From Rhyacophila brunnea (taxonomy: Eukaryota; Arthropoda; Insecta; Trichoptera; Rhyacophilidae): a DNA stretch of 64,000 bases. The position numbers and the translations under genes were made by a program. Where the stretch lies: assembly GCA_022495005.1 (NCBI GenBank), contig JAGYXB010000791.1, forward strand, positions 62,001-126,000. Reading direction: 5' to 3'. The notes beneath the pieces were generated by a model. It ran no database searches, was not told where the DNA came from, and saw only the letters and a list, made by a program, of their open reading frames with translations. This document shows, piece by piece, positions 25,733-37,673 of this stretch. The stretch's first letter is position 1; the number at the start of each line of letters is the position of its first letter.

Positions 25733-26799
25733 CTGGCGTGACAAAGGAAAATGCAAATCAGATATAGGCACAACTCGCCCAAATTCGGCCAAACCAGAAA
25801 ATATTTATTCTACGAGAATTCAAATGCATAAAATTCGAAGATTTGTCATGTATGGCGCTATATTTACCTTTAGATGAAAATATCAAGATTTTCTCAAGCA
25901 AAATGAAAATATAAATGCTTTACTATATCACAAATTATATATATTTCATTTTCAAGTATAGTAATAGATATTTAACAGTTGTGGATAGTAAATAGTTAAT
26001 TAATTACTATTGTGTATGGTGCTGCAGCCTAGACAGTGACGTTGATTTATTTTGAAAATAACTAAATAATATTATTAATATGGAATCATTAGAAGTAAAT
26101 TTAAATAAAAATATTATTTCACAGTAAATATTTACCTATAAAAAAACTATTACATGGTAATAGATAGATTATGTTGTGGGATGCAGAGCATTTAAAGAGG
26201 ACCACACGCCACTGATACTGTAGAAATGATCTATGGAATCAATAATATTTGAAATAATTCTTATTCTCTTTCCTATGGCTGATAATCATACCATTTTACT
26301 TGAGTTTGCATAATGGACATTTTAAATTTAAATAAACGGTTTTTTTAATGGACAAAAATCCCTGTTAGGATAAAATAATACATTTTTTTAAAGTACCGTT
26401 GGATGTCAAAAGTTAATATTTCACAGCCTTGAATGTCAGAAACTTTTGAAACATATTTTATAATAATGCTAATGCTGCCCACTCTTCAACAATTTTCACC
26501 TTCATTATTTGCGAATTTATGAATAATGAATTATTTATATTTTAACGGTAATCCATTTTTTTGATAACATTACTTTTTAAAGATTTAAAAATTTGGTATA
26601 TATAGTATAAGCAGTAGAGAAAATACCAAAAAATAGATGTATTAATATTTTTTTGTTTTTTTAATAAAGTGGATATATCAGTCAAACTTCTGGAAATAAA
26701 TATTTAATACTGTAGGTCGATTTTAAGCACGTCTTTTTTACTTTCTATGTTTGACAGCATTTTTCCAAAATAATGGTTGCACACCATTACATTTACTTT
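25733..26799. other. Start of the 20-kb dpr intron, little recognised
   Basis: AT-rich. A hAT-like end (cacgccactg, 26205-26214) and a possible distant partner cagtgacgtt (26034-26043) are present, but the flanks do not match, so no element is called. Confidence 0.4.
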
Positions 26800-26880
26800 T
26801 TGATAATGTCCCCTTGAAGAGGACGAAACCGGTACAGAATTTAATTAAGAAGTGGAATAAATATTATAAAATTGTGTTTC
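26800..26880 (+). ncRNA. Hammerhead-ribozyme-like motif A with Penelope-like flank
   Basis: The order is ttgataa (26800-26806, versus CUGAUGA), stem II gtcc (26808-26811) to ggac (26821-26824), gaaac (26825-26829), a minimal stem III acc-ggt and the triplet gta (26832-26834). The downstream flank, agtggaataaatattataaa, recurs after motif B at 27615-27631. This is the arrangement known for type I hammerheads in Penelope-like elements. The core is changed, so cleavage is doubtful. Confidence 0.5.
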
Positions 26881-27526
26881 ATTTAATTACAAATAATTAA
26901 TCAAATACTAAATTTACAATTAAATCATCTAAGTTAATAAATTAATTAAAATATCCTTTATATTATCCTTAATAGAATTTTAGTCTGTAAGTAAACAGAA
27001 GAGTATTGGAAAGTAGAAATGGCCTGTGTACTCGCTACTCAGTTATGCTTGTCACTTGTCTTATAATATTATTATCATTAATAATTCTAGTGTCTTTCGA
27101 TCAGCATTCTCTTAAGAGCGGGCCTGTATATTAATGGAATAAGGGTTTATCGACAATTTCAAAATGCCGTCTATTGGCGCCCTCTAAAATATAAAGAAGG
27201 CTGAAGGGTATTCTCGAATATCACTGAGTGAACGAGCTCGAAAATTGGCTGACGAATACAGCAACGGTATACCGTGGATAAAAGGAGCGTTAACCTAAGG
27301 CCGAACCTTTGCCTTATAGTAGATCAACTATGACGGGGTATAGATAGGTATTGAATATAATATTGAATCGAAATTTCACCAGTAATATAACATCGCCAGT
27401 ATCAAATTTTGCCCACAATCTGTAGATTAGCGTAGACGTGCTACGCCGTAGTATAATTATGTTAAAAATGTTAATGTTAATTTCTTTTATTTTGTTAACT
27501 GTCAATTCATGGTGGAACTGCATTGT

Positions 27527-27664
27527 ATTGTTGTTTTTATTTAATAAAACGACAGTTCAACTAAAAATGTCCCACTGAGGCGGACGAAACCGGTCCTAAT
27601 ATATTAATTAAAGTGGAATAAGTACTATAAAAAAAATTGCGTTTTATTAAATAAAAACAACAAT
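27527..27664 (+). ncRNA. Hammerhead-ribozyme-like motif B inside a perfect 25-bp inverted repeat
   Basis: The arms 27527-27551 and 27640-27664 are exact reverse complements of 25 bp. The 88-nt loop holds the motif at 27561-27595: ctaaaaa (degenerate core), stem II gtcc to ggac (27569-27572 with 27582-27585), gaaac (27586-27590) and stem III acc-ggt ending in gtc (27593-27595). The flank after it matches that of motif A about 760 bp upstream, which would fit two pLTR-like repeats of a Penelope-like or retrozyme-like element. No reverse transcriptase lies between them. Confidence 0.5.
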
Positions 27665-27827
27665 GTTAATGTTAATTAATTACAAACTTTAATATAAACA
27701 TATTATATAAAACATACATAACAATATAGTATTTGATTCTTTAATTTTTTTATGAAACGGTGAACGTATTTGAATTTTAAATCTCTCTCCAAAATTTGCA
27801 TGCTTACTTCTATTCCTATTCATACCT

Positions 27828-28445
27828 TTATATTTATATCAAATCGCGCATCTATATAGAGACCATCTAACGTTTAAATTATGAATTAGTCAAACAAATC
27901 TATACATTATGGACACTTTAATAAACTGAATTTTAATAATAAACATGAAAATAAAATAATTTGTTATAATAAGATGAAATCCTTGAACGAGTTCATATGT
28001 TATAACATTATTTTTATGTTTTAAAATTAATACTATCGATCGAGGGTACTTGATGGAATTTGAATATAAATTCTAATAGATTTGAGTTTTGTACTATTCC
28101 ATTTGAGTCGTTTTTTGCGACCCGGGTATAGCCTTTTGGCATCTTCAGGCACTATGCGCACTCACCGATGGTAAAAACACACTGATAACGAATACAGTTA
28201 ATTCTAACTTTTATAATAAATTAATACAATAAAGTAGGTAAAAACTTTATCACCTAAGTACTAATTAAGTCAAGGATCACCATAAAAAATATAACAAATA
28301 ATTTAAGTTGTAAGCTTATCTTTAACTTTAAATAATAAAAAAAATATTTTGAGATGTGTACCTAGTCATTTATTAATTAAAATACTTTAAAATGTATATT
28401 ATCAAAAAAATGTCTAAAATTGCAAGATTCGTATCTTTCAGGTGC
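27828..28445 (+). repeat. Second, split copy of the foldback element's right arm
   Basis: 27828-28030 matches the spacer and inner right arm of the 19.7-20.5 kb element (gaattagtcaaacaaatcta versus gaattagtcaaaaatctaca). 28305-28445 matches the outer right arm, ending attgcaagattcgtat. The two parts are separated by about 270 bp of a different repeat that carries hammerhead-like motif D, so the second repeat probably inserted into the first. Confidence 0.6.
28076..28310 (-). repeat. Dispersed repeat with hammerhead-like motif D
   Basis: On the minus strand, 28148-28119 reads ctgaaga, tgcc-aaaa-ggc, tatac, ccggg and gtc. The 5' core and stem II are good, but GAAAC has become TATAC. Sequence beyond the motif matches 60161-60330 closely (for example gagtcgttttttgcgaccc and taaaaactttatcacct), so this is a dispersed element. 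It interrupts the older foldback copy. Confidence 0.5.
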
Positions 28446-29335
28446 CTTGATAAGAAGGAGTATTCAATACCTTAATTTAATCATTAGTTCTATATATACA
28501 TAGACAAAATATATTTGACCATCATGTACGTAGGTATCAGATTTTCGCAATCTGGTTGTACCAATTTTGCACTAAAAACTTTTTTATATATCGTTATTTT
28601 AATTAGTTCTAACGAAAATATAAGATTTACTCATGTGAAAATTAATATTTTGTAAAACCAAAAATAACATTGATCTTTGGAATAAAACTTCGAGTAAAAA
28701 TTCAAAAGAAACGATTTTTTATAGTACCTACCTACTTATCTTATTTTTAAATTCTTGCTTATTATAATTGTACGCTTAAATGGTTTTTACGTGATTTTTT
28801 TTAGCAGAGCACATCAATACCGATCTGATTTAGTCTTTTTTCATTCATCTATCAATGAGTATTTAAACTTGACAGATGAATCAGTTACTTGACATGTACT
28901 ACAAATGAATATTAAATGAGTTCGATTCAAATATATCTTATTCAAAAAATAATATATATGAAATTTATTGTCCCATTTCTTTACACACATCTCTACATTT
29001 CGTCATGCATATTTCTTCTTTTCGGCACGAACTCACAAATCGTGCTTTAAATTATATTTACTGTACATGTGACTATTTTTTTATATTTGTGTTTTATATA
29101 TCTCGGCACTTTATGTCTGTCAAAAGACAATAAAATCTCGTGGATTTATTACATGAGCAACATAAAATTGTTTTTGTTATTTGAATTGTGAAAGTTCGGC
29201 TAACGATATTTAATACTTTAATATAAGGATGTACCTACATAATTTTATTATTAATTAAGTTTTGATAATTAAATATGTCGAAATCTGTTACGCAAACAGT
29301 ATGGCTACATGACAAATGCGATAATCCAGTAGTAT
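28446..29335. other. dpr intron, nothing recognised
   Basis: AT-rich sequence with no recognisable feature. Confidence 0.6.
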
Positions 29336-29339
29336 CCTA

Positions 29340-29490
29340 CGGATATAAAAAAAATTACCCAAGGTACATTGGATTGACGAAACTTTAAGGCTCGGCAGAA
29401 TTACGTGACAGCGAAGAACAAGGAACCGAGAAGAGTAAAAAAAGCCTACGTATGAGCACTGGATTGAAACTGGCTGATGATAATGATGAT
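29340..29490 (+). pseudogene. RTE-like retrotransposon 3' end fragment
   Basis: The last 60 bp (aaccgagaagag ... actggattgaaactggctga) line up with the end of the full-length RTE-like ORF at 39770-39829, and a (TGA)n-like tail gatgataatgatgat follows. It is heavily 5'-truncated and antisense to dpr. Confidence 0.6.
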
Positions 29491-29499
29491 TATGAACAT

Positions 29500-30926
29500 G
29501 AGTATAATATTATACAAGCTTGAATTTTGTTAAAAACAGTAAAGGAGACTGGGGCTTAAAAAATAAATTAACTGACGAGAGGAAAATTCTATTCCAGATC
29601 ACCATCAATTAATTACGCAACATGGATTATGGTCACTTTCTCTAGTGTCAATAGAGTATGACTGTTATTATATTTTGATTGCATATTTAATTTTTCGAAC
29701 AAAACGCAAGAATATTGTTGACATATACACCTCAGAAACATAACTACTTTAAAGTTCACACCACCACCCGTCATATATGCACAGCCGTGGATATGCATGG
29801 CCGCTTTCCATGACGCTTTAAGCGTGTCTAAAATAAGTGATTTTAAGTGCTCATTCCGTCCCGAGACGGAGCCGCACGGGACTGATGCTGCAACCATGCA
29901 CCGTAGTGCTTATCACAAAAAATATTTGTACTGAGCGGAACATAAACCTGCATTGATTTGCCAATTAAACAACTATTTTACTGGTGCAAAAATCACGCAG
30001 ATATTTCTATATGCCTCCAAAAAGTGGCATCTGAAATTCTGTTAATAATGACGATATTTTTGTATTTTTTTTATCAAGTTATTAACAATACTAACTAATT
30101 ACACTACTATCATTGGGCCTCATGGCCTGCTGTAGTTTTAAAAAGAATACGTATTTTTTTAAATCTATAGTTATTCTTATTTCGTCAGGATTTCACCAAG
30201 TTTTTGTTTCAACGTACTCGCACTTGTTAATCAATTTTAGTGTTAAAAAATATTTTGAAGAAAAAAAAGTTTAATTAACAGAAAAACATTCTTAAGAGTT
30301 ACATAGGTTTTTTATAGCTGTAGATATATTGCGGCCAGTGCCTCTTCAAAGGAAAATTCGTAAGTAACATGTATTGTTAATGGATATTTTTACACTATAT
30401 ATAATATATTAGTTGGGCACATATTGTACGCGTTATTAGAGCTATAGAGGTGACAACACACTAATAAAAGTTGAAATAGTAACTTGCTTGTTAAAATTTA
30501 CAAAGGTGTAGTGTTGAAAACTAAAAAATAAAACCAAATTCGGAAGCTTTCCTTTTAGCTAAGCGCTCCCGAGAGGGTATAAAAACCTAAGCAAGTTCAA
30601 AAGTAGAGGAAAACTTACAACTTTATAAAGAAGTCAATCAATTATTCATTGTACGTTTGAACTTTTCCAGAATAACGTACGGGTACATTGATATTCACTC
30701 TACGCCCAACACTTGGCTGGCCGATTTATAAGACAAACTATAAACGTTCTATAGTCCATGATTGCGTGTTTCCATATAGTTAATAAGTTTTATTTTTAGC
30801 TTTAGTTATAAAGTTTAATTTCACCAGTTAAAACTTTCACACTAAATTTCAGCTTATTCTAGGTTCTTAATCATTAACAGATTCGTCAAGCAGTATTATA
30901 TAATATGCGTATCATTTACGTTAGAT
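29500..30926. other. dpr intron with two GC-richer patches
   Basis: A patch at 29755-29900 has a 94-codon minus-strand frame (29613-29897) that matches nothing I know. At 30565-30600 a strong TATA box (gagggtataaaaacctaag) is followed by ordinary sequence; a short tgttg/caaca pair (30512, 30707) could mark a solo LTR but lacks a target duplication. The rest is featureless. Confidence 0.3.
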
Positions 30927-31275
30927 CAACAGTTCTCAACCAAGCTGGACGCGTACCACTCGTAATACGAGAATATTTTTTGCACTACAAGTACAGTATA
31001 TAAATTTGAATGTCCAAAAGTGGTTTTTATTTTAAATTTATTGGCCCACACATGTCGGTAGAGCGTCTATTCATCACGTCGTCGTCAATTCAATTCAGCT
31101 TGTATGGCAGAAAGTTCTCTAGGAAAGGTATACAGGATACAAGTCTCAACGACATACTCAGTGGTGTAATTTTAACGCTGACCGTACCTTCAAGAATAAT
31201 TATTTTTAATGTAATGGTAACATTGCATTTTTTAGTGTTGGTGGTACGCATTTATGAAAAGGTTGAAAACTACTG
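30927..31275. mobile_element. Non-autonomous hAT-like element
   Basis: The left end caacagttctcaacc (30927-30941) and right end ggttgaaaactactg (31261-31275) are imperfect inverted repeats. Inside each lies a second matching word, gcgtaccac at left and gtggtacgc at right. This ends-plus-word pattern (CAGNGGTTCTCAACC ... GCGTACCAC) is common in insect hAT MITEs. The 8-bp flanks agree at only 5 of 8 positions, so the copy is old. The 104-codon frame inside is not recognised. Confidence 0.6.
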
Positions 31276-32630
31276 CATTATTTCATTAAAATTATACAGT
31301 ATTTTTTTACAATATAAGGTATAGTAATTATAGTTAGAACTTGTAGGTATATATTTTTTTTCTAAAAATTACTGTCACATTATCTGTAACTTTACTATTA
31401 TAACAACTAATATTAAAATTTATATTCAAATATTTTTTTTTAAATCCCAATATTGATAAATATTTATTGTTTTCATATTACGTGGATGTAATCATCGTCA
31501 TAGAGTAAAAATTAAAAGGACAATATAGTTTCTTTTTTGCCTTATGTATAAGATATATAATATAATTATATACATATATATATATAAATGCGGTTTTTTC
31601 GGCTTTACTGGACCACTTTGAGTGAAGAGAAATTATCTTGGACCGCATCAGTATTGTCATATTTTAGTAGGTACATTTCAAAAATATGTATAGTATTTCC
31701 GAATACGAATTTAAAAAAAATTCTGTTTACAAATTATTTTTCCGAAAATCCAAAATGATGGCTTTGTTTTTATTTATTCTTTCCACATTAAAAATTACGC
31801 TTCTGCTCAATGCAATGCCCTAAATTTCCTCCACAATCTAGTCAACCGCTTTTTTATGATAACGAAAGCGATATGACATAGCTTTGTTTTTTGGGCTGGC
31901 CGCAAACTGGCCGCGGCCCGTTGGTTGAACATACCTGCTTTCAACTAAATAATGTGCCACTATTGTTTTGAACTGACTAACAGAATCTAATCATTCAATA
32001 TAAATACAAAAAAAACGTTTTTTATTAAATTAATTGAATCAAAATCACTTAAACCAGAAGACAGAGACCTCCTATCTTATATATATTACCAGCAATTATT
32101 AATTTTAATTCAATAAATGTAATAAAATATAGTGGTAATAATTACTTGATATTATTGAGTAAAAAGAACAAGCGGAAAGCTAGTAAGTACAAAATAAATA
32201 AAAAAATAATTTAATTAAATTGTTTTATTTATTCTATTAATTTTTTAATAACGTTATATTTCAATTTTATAGGAAAATATTACAGTAGGTAGTAATAATA
32301 ACAACATTGAAATATCAGGTAAAACATTTATACTTTCTTGGGAACAACGAGCTTTCAATTTGATAAAAGCACCGTGATATAAGCGATGAACGAGTGATAT
32401 AAAAGAGCTAAAGAGATACGTGATGTGATTTTCACACTAACACAGAAACATTGTTTGTCAATAAATGGTAAACGAGACTGAAAATAAAATGAAAGGATAT
32501 TCAAATAGTAGTATAACATTATTCTTTAAGTGCCTTGAATGGTCTCTCTGGCGTTCGTGATTACTTTCTCATCCCGTTTATGGACTCATATGATATTACG
32601 AAATTGAATAATTAGTAAAAATATACGTTG
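31276..32630. other. dpr intron with a possible hAT end
   Basis: At 31905-31938, actggccgcggcccgttggt followed by tgaacatacctg resembles the right end of a hAT-type repeat; no left end was found. The rest is AT-rich without features. Confidence 0.4.
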
Positions 32631-32631
32631 T

Positions 32632-32860
32632 TCCGTTGGTCAGGTCATGTTCCAAATATGGAAGACATCCAACAACACAAAATATTCCTTTTCGGGTGTT
32701 ACAGAAGGTCAGAAGATCCAGATCGTAGAAAGATATGTAGCAACCCTGTGGCTAAAACAGTGGATTGGAAGCAGATACAAATGTGCGATGCTGTTTCTTA
32801 GAATCGGTCAAGAAACACATTGGGCTGTAATCCTGAAGATGATAATTGAAAGCAAGACAA
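32632..32860 (+). pseudogene. LINE ORF2 C-terminal fragment
   Basis: Read across one frameshift, the segment gives WSGHVPNMEDIQQHKIFLFG, a Trp-x-Gly-His-Val motif typical of the C-terminal domain of insect LINE polymerases, and ends with NTLGCNPEDDN, close to common LINE ends. It is 5'-truncated and antisense to dpr. Confidence 0.55.
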
Positions 32861-33361
32861 TTAAAATATTGTCCATATATAAAATTGCCAATCAAAAAAA
32901 AAACCTCTAGTGTTTAATTATTTGCCAGTTATAATATATTTATTTTGAATTCTTTATAACGGTCTTCTTATTGCGTTTAGTTTCACCAAAGTTTTAAATA
33001 AAAAAAACGATGGAAAAAAACTTCACTGAATTGACAAGATTAAATAAATGTATTTTCATGAAATGGACGTTTTATAAATGGACATCGCCAATATTTTTTT
33101 AGTGGAGAGAAAATTTATTTTGCTTTTAGAGATACATATTAATTTGCAACATATATATATGCTATCTTTAAAGTGTTTATTATTTCTTATTTTAAATACT
33201 AAAAAAATATAACCCAAATATTTTTAGCATTATAATAGGCTACCTACTATTTATTACCTGTATTAGCAAATATATGAATATTTTGATCAATCTTATTCAA
33301 AATTATTGTTTTGTAGATGTAATGTGTCATTGAGTTACATTACAATTAATACACATTATTT
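32861..33361. other. dpr intron, nothing recognised
   Basis: AT-rich spacer with no feature seen. Confidence 0.6.
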
Positions 33362-33425
33362 GAAAAAAAGACGGGACAAGAACCCGCATCCACTTTACCA
33401 ATTGATCCATGTACGCCTTATGTAA
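33362..33425 (-). repeat. tRNA-derived SINE, family 2 copy
   Basis: The minus strand has atggatcaattggtaaag (box A-like) and gcgggttcttgtcccgtc (box B-like). Relative to the copy at 14838-14945, the anticodon-arm segment is deleted. Confidence 0.5.
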
Positions 33426-36400
33426 TTACAACAAAATTAACTAAAAAAATACAATTTGAAGCGCCTCATAAATTGCGTTAATTTGTTGTTGAATAAAAAA
33501 TAATTAATTACATAACATTACATATTTGGTCATATTTTGATACCAATTAGCCTAGCTAAGCATATTAAGTAATTTTTCATTGCCATGTTAAAAAAATATT
33601 CTATAAGTGAATTAACTAGTGTTAATTAAGACCGCTTTAAAAATATAATTTTAATACTTATTTAAAATAGTGTTTTATTAATTAGTCACTGTCATAAGTA
33701 TTAAGACTGTCAACCTATCTCATTTAAATTAGACGCGAGAACGGCTTAACTTGAACAAAATTTCGAAATTCATCTGCTTTACCGTGATAAAAGGTTCCAA
33801 CCTTTTCGCGTCGTGCTAATGATCTGTTAAGAGGATTAATGATAATAGATGATTGATATTCACATTTTAACATTTGGTTAAATCCCAGTCACACATTTAC
33901 AAAAAAAAGGAAAAAAATGCTTTGTATTCCTAAATGTCAGTCCCCTGGAGAAACATAATAATATATTATGTACCTAAGTACCCACATAGAATCATAATGT
34001 GCTCTTCCGGGAAGAAAATTTTACTGTGAATTAACATAGGCACATTTAAAAATAAATGAAAAAATACTAACCAAATTTTAAATAAAAAGACTGTTCTTTC
34101 ATACTATGAGACTTATTAGTTATCATATTCGTTCCCAAGCGGAGCATATTTTGAGCTTTATTAAGATACTTTTTAGAGGAATATTTGTTAGCAATTCACA
34201 CAACACCTAAGGTCCTTGCACTGAATCAAATTCATATTTTTAAAAACGTCATATTCGTTAATTATTGTCGATGAAAACTAGAGAACCTGTATTTAAATCA
34301 AAATAAGACCCTTATTTATTGATATATGTAAATTTACGACCATGTGAATTATTAATAAGAGCAATTTATTGTATGGCTCTCATTGACAAAATATTATTTT
34401 ATTTTTAAAATTTTCTTTATACTTACATAAAAATGTATACCAGATTCATATTTTGCAATATTTCCATTGAAAATTCTTAACACGAATAAAGTACAATATT
34501 ATTATCACTTCAATGTGATATCATATTAATTTTATTAGTTAACCTAGTGTTACAATAGTTTCGCCTATTTGGAACCATGGCCTCAGGGGATTGAGTGAAT
34601 GTCTAAGAACATACTTCGTTAAAAAGCAAGTCAAAATATATATATACTTTTTTTGTCCGTATAAAAATCTACATGCAAAAATAATGATTCGCCTTTGCTC
34701 AAAACAATCTTTTACATTTTTATTTATTTTAATGATCAAATATATTTTTAAAACATTGAAACTATTTGATCACAGTCGATTCAAATTAAAAAAAAGCATA
34801 AAATAGTGGGACCTCTAAACTATGACTTGAATTGAATTGACATTGATATGAACTATTTCTTTCAACTACGTTTTTAACAAAAGTACATCAAATTCCACCA
34901 ATTAAGAAGCAATCTTAACTCATACTAATTTAATCGTTATAGACGTCCGGCGTGCCAAATTTAATTATTGACGTTCTTGTACTTATGAATATTATTTTTT
35001 ATTCAATACTGAAATATACATAACGTTTTAAGAATGTTAGATTTTTTTATTATAGTAAAAAAATCATATAAATAATACATAAAATATTAACATGTGAATC
35101 ACAATATATCAAACATGAATATGATTGTTTTTCTCTGGATATTTTCCAAAAATAACTCGCATATATGGTTAATATAATATGACGAATTATAAGTAAATAC
35201 ATAAAATATTATATTAATATTCAATCTGCGAATGGTATACAAAGGCAATTTCCGGCGATAAATTGTATTAAGATATATTTTTTGTTCTTTATTTGATATT
35301 TACATTAATTCGAGCAATGATTTTGTTTGCTCCAAAACAGCGGCCCTAGGCTGACTATTTTGTATACTATATTTCATGTTTTCATTTAAGCATTTTCACT
35401 CCACCCACAGTATAAATTGTAGCGTAAAAAAGTATGACTCTTTTCATTCGCTTTCCCTGGCCGGGGTAGGTTTTCGGTTATGGATATTATTAACAGAAGT
35501 GACAGGGCACGAAAAGCCTACAAGAAAATGGTATTACAATTCAGAGGGTAGAGGTATAGACCCGTTTCACGATATCGGAGAAACACGTGACAGCTTCGTC
35601 TTTAACTCGAATCGTTCTACACGTAGGTAATATTAAAATATATACACTTTTTAATATTACCTACCTACACGGAGAACGCATTTTACTTGCGTAGTATAAA
35701 TATTTTGCGTGGAAATTTTCACACATTTTATTTTTTCAATATGACAAAATTTACATGATGCTGTAAATCAAACTTTATCCGTTTTGCACAAAAAAATGGT
35801 AGTTCATAAAAAGTGTAGGTATGTGATTTCATAATACGGTGCCTATATAGTATAACATGAGATAGCTATTCATATTTAAATTTAAGAACGAGTTTATTAT
35901 AGGGTGTTTTCGAAATTTTAAATAATATTGAAAACATTAAAAATGAATAGACATTTTAAACACTTTTAAGAATGTGAACAATATAATTATATAGAACTGT
36001 TAATTTTATTACAAACGGAAGTAAATCTTCCGTTGCCTGTTAATAAATAAAATAAAAAAACAAGACATCCCGCCCGAGCGCATGCATATCTGCGTATAGC
36101 GTATTAAAATGAGAATTCAAAAAATACTTTTAATCAAAATCCTACTCGTGAGTCATAAAAAAAGCTCGCAACCTTTAAAAAGCGCTTAAGTATCTTTTTC
36201 AAAAGCCTCGCCATCGGTAGCATTATCCCATTTATGTGAATGTATACTTATACTAGTAGGCATTTTTTTAAAGGTGGGTTTTAGAGAGGCATATTATATT
36301 AATCGCCGTTTTTTTGTAAATGCACCCGTTTATTTACGATGACAGGTAAGAGGTCGCTTAAATATATTCATATTATTTATGGTAAATGGTTTGACAAAAG

Positions 36401-36547
36401 TACGTATCAATATACAATATTCTCTATTCATAAAACATTATACAGTGTTGGACACATACTTATTTGGTATACTTATCATATAATAATATGTATAATCAAC
36501 TTTTTTCTACTGCTGCTTAAAAAAAGTACTGAGAATTATTACATATT
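33426..36547. other. dpr intron with a GC-richer patch and one perfect hairpin
   Basis: Mostly featureless and AT-rich. At 35440-35640 a GC-richer block holds an 84-codon plus-strand frame I do not recognise. A perfect 16-bp hairpin (gtaggtaatattaaaa, 35623-35638, with its complement at 35649-35664) immediately follows. Confidence 0.4.
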
Positions 36548-36559
36548 ATATAGAATTAA
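36548..36559 (+). repeat. 12-bp target site duplication, left copy
   Basis: atatagaattaa is identical to 39841-39852 and directly flanks the RTE-like element. Confidence 0.85.
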
Positions 36560-36846
36560 GGTGGGCAAAGGCTGACTATGGCCTCAATGATGTATACCGA
36601 TGCCAATAGGTATACTTCTAAAAAATGTTGAGGCGCCACTGTCCAAGAAAGTCAGCAAATCCTATCTCTAGCCTCCGCGTGGCGTCCCCCGGGCAATGCA
36701 GATAATGTGCTGTATAACGCAACATACTATCTGTAGCTAATAGAGAAGGGTGCAAGGCGAAACTCTGGCGCCTTAAAACGAGAGACCTTTGGCTACGGGA
36801 AGGATCACCCAGACAGAAAAACCACACACCAACCCGTCTGGACAGC
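36560..36846 (+). other. RTE-like element 5' leader
   Basis: Untranslated leader of the retrotransposon, distinctly GC-richer than the intron. Its part from 36651 to about 36800 recurs at 57404-57550 at clear but imperfect similarity (shared words cgaaactctggcgcct, ctatctctagcct). It may contain the internal promoter. Confidence 0.6.
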
Positions 36847-37665
36847 GTGGTGTGTTATGTCCAAAACCTTCATATGAAAACAAAAACTTCTAGAACCCGG
36901 CCCTCATTCTCCGGAGGCCAACCTGATACTGATCACGGCAGCGATCAGCGAAGGAAGGCAGAGGGTGCTAAAAATCCCCGGAGACCCGGAAAAGGCTGCC
37001 AACAGATGACCATTGCTACATATAACGCAAGAACATTGTCCAGCGATGCCAAACTTGTAGAGTTTCAAGAAGAGCTCCGGAATATCCACTGGGATGTTGT
37101 CGGACTCAGCGAAGTAAGGCGTAAAGGTGAGAGTATTATTACTTTACAAAGCGGACATGTGCTGTACTCCAAAGGAACCGATGAAGGACGCACGAGCGGT
37201 GTTGGATTTGTTGTCAACAAAGCCTGGAGGGACCGCATAGTCGAGTTCAACTGCATTTCTGACAGGGTCGCAAGCGTGATACTTAAAATCAATGCTAGGT
37301 ACCGCATTCAGATTTTGCAAGTATATGCTCCGACACAGAGCTATCCTGATGAAAAAGTGGAAGAGTTTTACGAGGAAATAACATCCTTGAAAAATAAAAG
37401 TAAATGCCACTTCAACATCATAATGGGAGATTTCAATGCACGTATTGGATCATACCAAAGAGATGACGTAGCGGTTGGACATTTCGGACATGGCTCAAGG
37501 GATGGTAGAGGGGACATGCTTGTGGAGTTTGCTGAAACCAACAATCTTCACATCATGAATTCCTTTTTTCAACATAAACCTACACGTAAATGGACGTGGA
37601 GAAGCCCGACAGGAAGGACCAGCGAAATCGATTACATCCTCACTGACAGAAAATATACATTTTAA
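36847..37665 (+). pseudogene. RTE-like ORF, endonuclease (EEP) domain part
   Basis: This open part encodes the apurinic/apyrimidinic-type endonuclease that nicks target DNA for reverse transcription. Visible motifs are TYNARTL (first Asn), LSEVRRKG (metal-binding Glu), LQVYAPTQ, MGDFNARIG (Asp-x-Asn) and SEIDYILTDRK (Ser-x-x-Asp). All the key residues in this part are present. The frame then hits a stop after DRKYTF, and the next conserved motif, GSDHRMV (catalytic His), is in another frame starting at 37674, so a small indel separates them. The start Met at 36847 is the first in frame; MKTKTS a few codons later is an alternative. Confidence 0.9.
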
Positions 37666-37673
37666 ACTGTAAA

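Noticed and set aside
25490..25741. Plus-strand ORF of 83 codons
   Set aside because: Shadow of dpr exon b.
26034..26214. hAT element between cagtgacgtt and cacgccactg
   Set aside because: Termini are only partly complementary and the 8-bp flanks do not match.
29613..29897. Small gene on the minus strand (94 codons)
   Set aside because: No recognised domain, half of it is AT-rich filler, and no splice or promoter evidence.
30512..30711. Solo LTR with TG...CA ends and a strong TATA box
   Set aside because: The 5-bp flanks do not match and no polypurine tract or internal region is seen; noted only as a promoter-like patch.
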